DNA of 64,000 bases from positions 124,001-188,000 of the forward strand of contig NZ_JBHRXZ010000022.1 of the NCBI RefSeq assembly GCF_042648805.1, read 5' to 3'. Origin of the DNA: Azomonas tarimensis. GTDB lineage: Bacteria; Pseudomonadota; Gammaproteobacteria; Pseudomonadales; Pseudomonadaceae. A program made the translations under genes and the position numbers. The notes below the pieces were generated by a model. The model saw only the letters and a list, made by a program, of their open reading frames with translations, did not search any database and was not told the DNA's origin. Shown here piece after piece: positions 58,818 through 64,000 of the stretch. The first letter of the stretch is position 1, and every line of letters starts with the position of its first letter.

Positions 58818-61235
58818 TCAGAAATCCAGGTTCGACACCGCCAGGGCATTGCTCTCGATGAACTCGCGGCGTGGTTCCACCGCGTCGCCCATCAGCGTGT
58901 TGAACAACTGGTCAGCCGCGATGGCATCTTCGATGGTGACCTTGAGCATGCGACGGGCGTTGGGATCCATGGTGGTTTCCCAGAGCTGGTCAGGGTTCAT
59001 CTCGCCGAGACCCTTGTAGCGCTGCAAGCTGTGACGCTTGGTACCCTCGGTCATCAGCCAGTCCAACGCCTCCTTGAAACTGGACACGGGCTTGCGACGC
59101 TCACCACGCTTGGCGTAAGCGCCTTCCTCGAGCAGGTTGTTCAGCTCGTCGCCCAGCGCGGTGATGTTGCGGTAGTCGTTGCTGCCGAAGAAGTCGCGGT
59201 TGAAGGTGACGTAGCTCGACAGCCCATGGGCGGTCATCTCCACTTCAGGTAGCCACAGGTGGCGTTCGCGGTCTTCGCGCAGGCTGACCTGGTAAACCAG
59301 ACCGGACTTCTCGGTGCTCTTCACCTTGGCTTCGAAATTCGCCAGCCACTCGTTCATGGCTGCCTCGTCACCCAGCTGCTCCAGACCGATGCGAGGCAGG
59401 TAGATCAGGTGCTCGGTAAGCTCCATGGGGTAGAGCCGCGAGAGTCGCTTGAGGGTCTTGAGTACGCTGCGGTACTTGTGGACCAGGCGTTCCAGCGATT
59501 CGCCTCCCATACCCGGCGCGTGCTCGTTGACATGCAGGCTGGCATCCTCGAGTGCGGCCTGGGTCAGGTACTCGTCCATCGCCTCGTCGTCCTTGATGTA
59601 CTGCTCCTGCTTGCCTCGCTTGACCTTGTACAGCGGGGGCTGGGCGATGTAGACGTAGCCCCGCTCGATCAACTCCGGCAGCTGACGGAAGAAGAAGGTC
59701 AGCAACAGGGTGCGGATGTGCGAGCCGTCCACGTCGGCGTCGGTCATGATGATGATGTTGTGATAACGCAGCTTGTCGACGTTGTATTCATCACGTCCGA
59801 TGCCACAACCGAGCGCGGTGATAAGGGTGCCGACTTCCTGGGAAGACAGCATCTTGTCGAAGCGGGCCTTCTCCACATTGAGGATCTTGCCCTTGAGCGG
59901 CAGGATCGCCTGGGTCTTGCGATTGCGGCCCTGCTTGGCCGAGCCACCCGCAGAGTCACCCTCCACGATGTAGAGTTCGGAGAGGGCAGGGTCCTTTTCC
60001 TGGCAGTCGGCGAGCTTGCCCGGCAGACCGGCGATGTCCAGCGCGCCCTTGCGACGGGTCATCTCGCGGGCCTTGCGTGCTGCTTCACGCGCGCGGGCCG
60101 CGTCGATCATCTTGCCGACGACGGCCTTGGCTTCGTTGGGACGCTCCAGCAGGAAGTCGGCGAAATGCTTGCCCATCTCCTGTTCCACGGCGGTTTTCAC
60201 CTCGGAAGAGACCAGCTTGTCCTTGGTCTGCGAGCTGAACTTGGGATCCGGTACCTTGACCGAAATGATCGCGGTCAGGCCTTCGCGAGCGTCGTCACCC
60301 GTGGTGGCGACCTTGAACTTCTTCGCCAGACCTTCCTGCTCGATGTAGTGGTTCAGGTTGCGCGTCAGCGCCGAACGGAAACCGGCCAGGTGGGTACCGC
60401 CGTCGCGCTGCGGAATGTTGTTGGTAAAGCACAGCAGGTTTTCGTTGAAGCTGTCGTTCCACTGCAACGCCACTTCCACGCCAACACCGTCGTCGCGCTG
60501 GACATTGAAGTGGAACACCTCGTTGACGATGGTCTTGTTGGTGTTCAGGTACTCGACGAAGGCTCGCAGACCGCCTTCGTACTTGAACAGTTCCTCCTTG
60601 CCGCTACGCTCGTCACGCAGCAGGATGCCCACGCCTGAATTGAGGAACGACAGTTCCCGTAGACGCTTGGCCAGGATGTCCCAACTGAAATGAATATTGG
60701 CGAAGGTTTCAGCGGACGGCTTGAAGTGGACCTCGGTGCCTGATCCGTCGGTCTCGCCGACGGCAGTCAGCGGTGCCTGAGGCACACCGTGACGGTAGAG
60801 CTGCTCCCAGACCTTGCCTTCGCGGCGAATGGTCATCTGCAGCTCTTCGGACAAGGCGTTAACCACCGAAACGCCCACACCGTGCAGACCGCCGGAAACC
60901 TTGTAGGAATTATCGTCGAACTTACCGCCGGCATGCAGGACGGTCATGATAACTTCGGCCGCCGAAACGCCTTCTTCCTTGTGGATATCCACCGGAATTC
61001 CGCGACCGTTGTCCCTTACGGTAATCGACTCGTCGGGGTGGATGCTGATGCTGATCTCGCTGCAGTAGCCGGCCAGCGCTTCGTCAATCGAGTTGTCCAC
61101 CACCTCGAAGACCATATGGTGCAAGCCCGTGCCATCATCGGTGTCGCCGATGTACATGCCGGGACGCTTGCGTACGGCATCAAGGCCTTTCAGAACCTTG
61201 ATGCTGGTGGAGTCGTACGTATGGTTTTCGCTCAT
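58818..61235 (-). CDS. gyrB: DNA gyrase subunit B
   Basis: 805-residue ATPase subunit of DNA gyrase. The GHKL ATPase domain carries EVVDNSIDEALAGY and DNGRGIPVD, the TOPRIM domain EGDSAGGSAKQGRNR and DADVDGSHIRTLL, and the C-terminus the conserved EGAYAKRGERRKP and QRYKGLGEMNPDQLWETT. The stop of recF overlaps its start (ATGA). It is the last gene of the dnaA-dnaN-recF-gyrB series. Confidence 0.98.
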   Translation of the reverse strand: MSENHTYDSTSIKVLKGLDAVRKRPGMYIGDTDDGTGLHHMVFEVVDNSIDEALAGYCSEISISIHPDESITVRDNGRGIPVDIHKEEGVSAAEVIMTVLHAGGKFDDNSYKVSGGLHGVGVSVVNALSEELQMTIRREGKVWEQLYRHGVPQAPLTAVGETDGSGTEVHFKPSAETFANIHFSWDILAKRLRELSFLNSGVGILLRDERSGKEELFKYEGGLRAFVEYLNTNKTIVNEVFHFNVQRDDGVGVEVALQWNDSFNENLLCFTNNIPQRDGGTHLAGFRSALTRNLNHYIEQEGLAKKFKVATTGDDAREGLTAIISVKVPDPKFSSQTKDKLVSSEVKTAVEQEMGKHFADFLLERPNEAKAVVGKMIDAARAREAARKAREMTRRKGALDIAGLPGKLADCQEKDPALSELYIVEGDSAGGSAKQGRNRKTQAILPLKGKILNVEKARFDKMLSSQEVGTLITALGCGIGRDEYNVDKLRYHNIIIMTDADVDGSHIRTLLLTFFFRQLPELIERGYVYIAQPPLYKVKRGKQEQYIKDDEAMDEYLTQAALEDASLHVNEHAPGMGGESLERLVHKYRSVLKTLKRLSRLYPMELTEHLIYLPRIGLEQLGDEAAMNEWLANFEAKVKSTEKSGLVYQVSLREDRERHLWLPEVEMTAHGLSSYVTFNRDFFGSNDYRNITALGDELNNLLEEGAYAKRGERRKPVSSFKEALDWLMTEGTKRHSLQRYKGLGEMNPDQLWETTMDPNARRMLKVTIEDAIAADQLFNTLMGDAVEPRREFIESNALAVSNLDF

Positions 61236-62344
61236 GCCTTCACTCCTGGGGAATCGGCCGATTCTTCAATACAACCATGTTCCACGTGAAACATCGAAAC
61301 CGGCGTCTGTTTGCGCCAGCCTTCTCGTAATAGGTTCGGATCGACACAGGTAACGAACACCTGGCACTCAAGCTCATCCAACAACTGGCAGAGCGCTCCC
61401 CGGTGCTGCGCGTCGAGCTCGGAAGGCAGGTCATCCACCAGATAGATGCAGCGACCGCGCTTCACTTCATTGAGCAGATGGCCCTGTGCGATACGCAGCG
61501 CAGCCACCACAAGTTTCTGCTGGCCGCGTGAAAGGATGTCTGCCGCACTGTGCTGACCGATTCGGATACGCAAATCGGCTCGCTGCGGACCGGCCTGGGT
61601 ATGCCCGAGCAGGCGATCACGTTCCAGCGAGCCGAGTAGTACCTCACCGAGCGGACGGTCCTTGTCCCATCCGCGGTAATAGCTCAGTTTCAGATCATCC
61701 AGCTGAATCAGGCTGGCCAGCGTCGTCTCGAACGCCGGCTTGAGCGCCTGAATATAGGCCTGTCGGTACATGTCGATCTCATCGCTGGCCAGCACCAGTT
61801 CACGGTTCCACGCCGCCTGCGATGCGCCGTCCAGTGTACCATGCCGCAGCCACGAGTTACGTTGCCGCAGCGCCTGCTGGAGGCGCTGCCAGGCGCCCAG
61901 GAAGCGACGTTCCACGTGGAACACTCCCCAATCAAGAAACTGCCGCCTGAGCTTCGGCGCACCTTCGAGCAACCGAAAACTGTCCGGGTTTATCAGTTGC
62001 AAGGGCAGGGCATCAGCCAGTTCTGCCGCGCTGCGCACGGACTGCCCATCAATCCTGATCTGCAGCTCACCACTGCGTTCACGTGCGATGCCTAGCGCAC
62101 GCGTCTGTCCGGACGGCGTTTCCACCTGCCCGAACACGGTGCAACTGACCTGTTCGTGAGCGATGACAGGGGCAGCACGGCTGCTGCGAAAGGAGCGCGC
62201 CATACCAAGGAGGTGGATGGCTTCAAGCAGGCTGGTCTTGCCGCTGCCATTGGCGCCGAAAAGGATATTGATGCGAGGAGAGGGCGAGAGGGTCACCGGG
62301 TGCAGGTTGCGCACGCCGGTGACCGAAAGTCGGCTGAGCGACAT
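61232..62344 (-). CDS. recF: DNA replication and repair protein RecF
   Basis: 370-residue SMC-like ATPase that helps load RecA at gaps. Walker A is GANGSGKTSLLEA near residue 31, the signature is SRGQQKLVVAALRIAQG, and Walker B YLVDDLPSELD. Two parS-like sequences lie in its coding region and both encode FHVE (near residues 142 and 354). It lies ten bases downstream of dnaN. Confidence 0.97.
   Translation of the reverse strand: MSLSRLSVTGVRNLHPVTLSPSPRINILFGANGSGKTSLLEAIHLLGMARSFRSSRAAPVIAHEQVSCTVFGQVETPSGQTRALGIARERSGELQIRIDGQSVRSAAELADALPLQLINPDSFRLLEGAPKLRRQFLDWGVFHVERRFLGAWQRLQQALRQRNSWLRHGTLDGASQAAWNRELVLASDEIDMYRQAYIQALKPAFETTLASLIQLDDLKLSYYRGWDKDRPLGEVLLGSLERDRLLGHTQAGPQRADLRIRIGQHSAADILSRGQQKLVVAALRIAQGHLLNEVKRGRCIYLVDDLPSELDAQHRGALCQLLDELECQVFVTCVDPNLLREGWRKQTPVSMFHVEHGCIEESADSPGVKA
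61278..61293. other. parS-like centromere site 1
   Basis: TGTTCCACGTGAAACA, a full match to the known ParB target in which one central arm base differs from perfect symmetry. Located in the last codons of recF. Confidence 0.9.
61908..61923. other. parS-like centromere site 2
   Basis: CGTTCCACGTGGAACA, one base different at the first position from the symmetric TGTTCCACGTGGAACA. Located inside recF, 630 bases from site 1. Confidence 0.85.
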
Positions 62345-62354
62345 CGGGCGTAGG

Positions 62355-63458
62355 TCAGAGCCGCATCGGCATGACGACGTAGGAGCAATCGCCGTTGTCG
62401 GCTTCCTGAACGAGTGCGCTGCTATTGGCGTCCGACAGGGTCAGGCGGACCTGCTCGCTGCCCATGACGCCGAGCACGTCCAACAGATAGCTCACGTTGA
62501 AGCCGATCTCCAGCGGGCTGCCCTCGTACTCGACGAGGATCTCTTCTTCGGCTTCTTCCTGCTCGGGGTTGTTGGCCTGGATCTTGAGCAGACCGCTCTG
62601 CAGCTGCAGGCGTACCCCACGATATTTTTCGTTGGAAAGGATGGCAGTACGGCTGAAGGCCTCGCGCAGCAGTTGCCGATCACCCACGACGAACTTGTCT
62701 CCGCCTCGGGGAAGCACGCGTTCGTAGTCAGGAAACTTGCCGTCCACCAGCTTGGAGGTAAAGGTAAAATCAGCGGTGGTGGCGCGAATGTGGTGCTGAC
62801 CGAGGACGATATTGACCTCGCCGTCCTGATCGGTGAGCAGCCGCGCCAGTTCCAGAATACCCTTGCGTGGCACGATGATCTGGTGGCGGTCTCCCTGGCC
62901 GATGCCGGCGCTGAGCGAACACAGGGCCATGCGGTGGCCATCGGTGGTCACCGCGCGCAGCTGGTCCTGATGCACTTCGAGAAGCATGCCGTTGAGGTAA
63001 TAGCGCACATCCTGTTGTGCCATGGCGAAACTGGTGCGCTCGATCAGCCGCCGCAACTTGCCCTGGGCCAGGGAAAAGGTGAGCGACCCCTGACTTTCCT
63101 CAACGCTGGGAAACTCGCTGGCCGGCAGGGTCGACAGGCTGAAGCGGGAGCGGCCGGATTTGACCACCACCTTCTGATCGTCGAGGCGAATGTCGATCAT
63201 CGCTTCGGCCGGCAGGCTCTTGCAGATGTCCATCAGCTTGCGCGCCGGCACGGTGATTTCGCCGGCGTCGGCCGCCTCTTCGAGATCGACCCGGCCAACA
63301 AGCTCGACTTCCAGGTCGGTGCCGGTGAGCGACAGCCGCTGCCCGTCGATAACCAGCAGGACATTGGAAAGCACTGGCAGGGTCTGGCGCCGCTCGACGA
63401 CGCCGGCCACCAGCTGCAAGGGTTTCAACAAGGCTTCGCGCTGAATGGTGAAATGCAT
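62355..63458 (-). CDS. dnaN: DNA polymerase III beta sliding clamp
   Basis: 367-residue clamp with three similar domains. MHFTIQREALLKPLQLVAGVVERRQTLPVLSNVLL is the usual N-terminus, and the C-terminus ends YVVMPMRL, part of the protein-binding pocket region. It lies 32 bases after dnaA. Confidence 0.98.
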   Translation of the reverse strand: MHFTIQREALLKPLQLVAGVVERRQTLPVLSNVLLVIDGQRLSLTGTDLEVELVGRVDLEEAADAGEITVPARKLMDICKSLPAEAMIDIRLDDQKVVVKSGRSRFSLSTLPASEFPSVEESQGSLTFSLAQGKLRRLIERTSFAMAQQDVRYYLNGMLLEVHQDQLRAVTTDGHRMALCSLSAGIGQGDRHQIIVPRKGILELARLLTDQDGEVNIVLGQHHIRATTADFTFTSKLVDGKFPDYERVLPRGGDKFVVGDRQLLREAFSRTAILSNEKYRGVRLQLQSGLLKIQANNPEQEEAEEEILVEYEGSPLEIGFNVSYLLDVLGVMGSEQVRLTLSDANSSALVQEADNGDCSYVVMPMRL

Positions 63459-63490
63459 GATCGGATTCCCAAGCTAAGAGGGGTGGCTAA

Positions 63491-64000
63491 TCAAGTGGTC
63501 AGGGTACGCAGCAGATTCTTGTAGTCTTCGCGGATATCCGCGTCGAGCTCACGCAGTTCGGCGATCTTACGGCAGGCGTGCAGGACGGTGGTGTGATCGC
63601 GGCCGCCAAAGGCATCGCCGATTTCCGGCAGACTGTGGTTGGTCAGCTCCTTGGACAACGCCATGGCCACCTGCCGTGGGCGGGCGACCGAACGGGAGCG
63701 GCGCTTGGAGAGCAGATCGGAAATCTTGATCTTGTAGTACTCGGCAACGGTGCGCTGGATGTTGTCGACGCTGACCAGCTTGTCCTGCAGCGCCAGCAGA
63801 TCCTTGAGCGACTCGCGGATGAGTTCGATGGTGATGTCGCGTCCCATGAAGTGAGCGTGGGCAATCACCCGCTTGAGCGCGCCTTCGAGTTCGCGCACGT
63901 TCGACCGGATTCGCTGCGCGATGAAGAACGCCGCGTCATGGGGCAATTCCACCCGAGCCTGATCGGCTTTTTTCATCAGGATGGCCACCCGTGTCTCCAA
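63491..64000 (-). CDS. dnaA: Chromosomal replication initiator DnaA (3' part)
   Basis: C-terminal 169 residues of DnaA; the gene begins beyond base 64000. The fragment holds the end of the AAA+ domain (sensor 2 helix NVRELEGALKRVIAHAHF) and domain IV, the DNA-binding region with the signature GGRDHTTVLHACRKI. Arginine-rich SKRRSRSVARPRQVAMAL begins domain IV. The replication origin expected near the 5' side of dnaA lies outside this window. Confidence 0.97.
   Translation of the reverse strand: METRVAILMKKADQARVELPHDAAFFIAQRIRSNVRELEGALKRVIAHAHFMGRDITIELIRESLKDLLALQDKLVSVDNIQRTVAEYYKIKISDLLSKRRSRSVARPRQVAMALSKELTNHSLPEIGDAFGGRDHTTVLHACRKIAELRELDADIREDYKNLLRTLTT

Noticed and set aside
63459..63490. 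Replication origin between dnaN and dnaA
   Set aside because: Only 32 bases and no DnaA boxes; the origin should lie on the other side of dnaA, outside the window.
1..64000. CRISPR arrays, tRNA or rRNA genes, transposases, prophage genes
   Set aside because: None recognised by reading; no regularly spaced repeats or tRNA-like cloverleaf was noticed, though a tRNA scan was not possible.

Overview
This is a chromosomal window from a GC-rich gammaproteobacterium of the Pseudomonas group. Stutzerimonas (the P. stutzeri group) is most likely, judging from protein sequences and gene neighbourhoods recalled from memory; no database was searched. The right edge is the replication-origin region: the 3' part of dnaA, then dnaN, recF and gyrB, all on the minus strand, with two parS-like centromere sites inside recF. 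The left edge cuts into trkA.

Layout from left to right. 1-6.5 kb: trkA (partial), a PilZ protein, a lipid A acyltransferase, then glyQ-glyS-gmhB-plsC, nearly touching or overlapping on the plus strand. 6.5-11.8 kb: a globin-coupled diguanylate cyclase, an inverted-repeat element, the 5-oxoprolinase genes pxpABC, a type II homoserine kinase and a DUF2782 protein. 11.8-18.7 kb: polA, a probable AlgU-driven small RNA in the ErsA position, a mechanosensitive channel preceded by an unannotated 28-residue membrane protein, and a DUF2388/DUF4105 pair. 19.1-26.6 kb: a type II secretion operon gspEFGHIJKLM that lacks gspC and gspD. 26.7-33.2 kb: trhP (yegQ), a luciferase-like oxidoreductase, two paralogous lipoproteins, a divergent lipoprotein metallopeptidase and a two-gene operon of ferritin-like proteins. 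33.3-38.8 kb: a gamma-carbonic-anhydrase-like protein, prlC, yheV, a low-GC inserted acyltransferase, and a radical SAM gene behind a LexA box. 38.9-42.6 kb: haem A and cytochrome oxidase assembly genes (SURF1, CtaA, CtaB, SCO). 42.6-51.2 kb: metNIQ, katE, the zinc-uptake cluster znuB-znuC-zur/znuA with a Zur box, and a YfaZ-like porin. 51.2-58.8 kb: a tricarboxylate uptake locus (AbrB-like protein, tctABC, OpdH-like porin, tctDE). 58.8-64 kb: gyrB-recF-dnaN-dnaA.

Much of the window is housekeeping (replication, aminoacyl-tRNA synthesis, respiration, envelope lipids) plus regulated uptake systems. Several control circuits can be read from the DNA: Zur over zinc uptake, LexA over the radical SAM gene, an AlgU-type promoter over the small RNA, a helical-turn direct repeat that could bind TctD, and a CRP/Vfr-like palindrome upstream of the secretion operon. 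No rRNA, tRNA, CRISPR array, transposase or prophage gene was recognised. The clearest sign of horizontal transfer is the acyltransferase islet near 36.3-37.7 kb. The least explained genes are the ferritin-like pair, the two lipoproteins and the 28-residue membrane protein.
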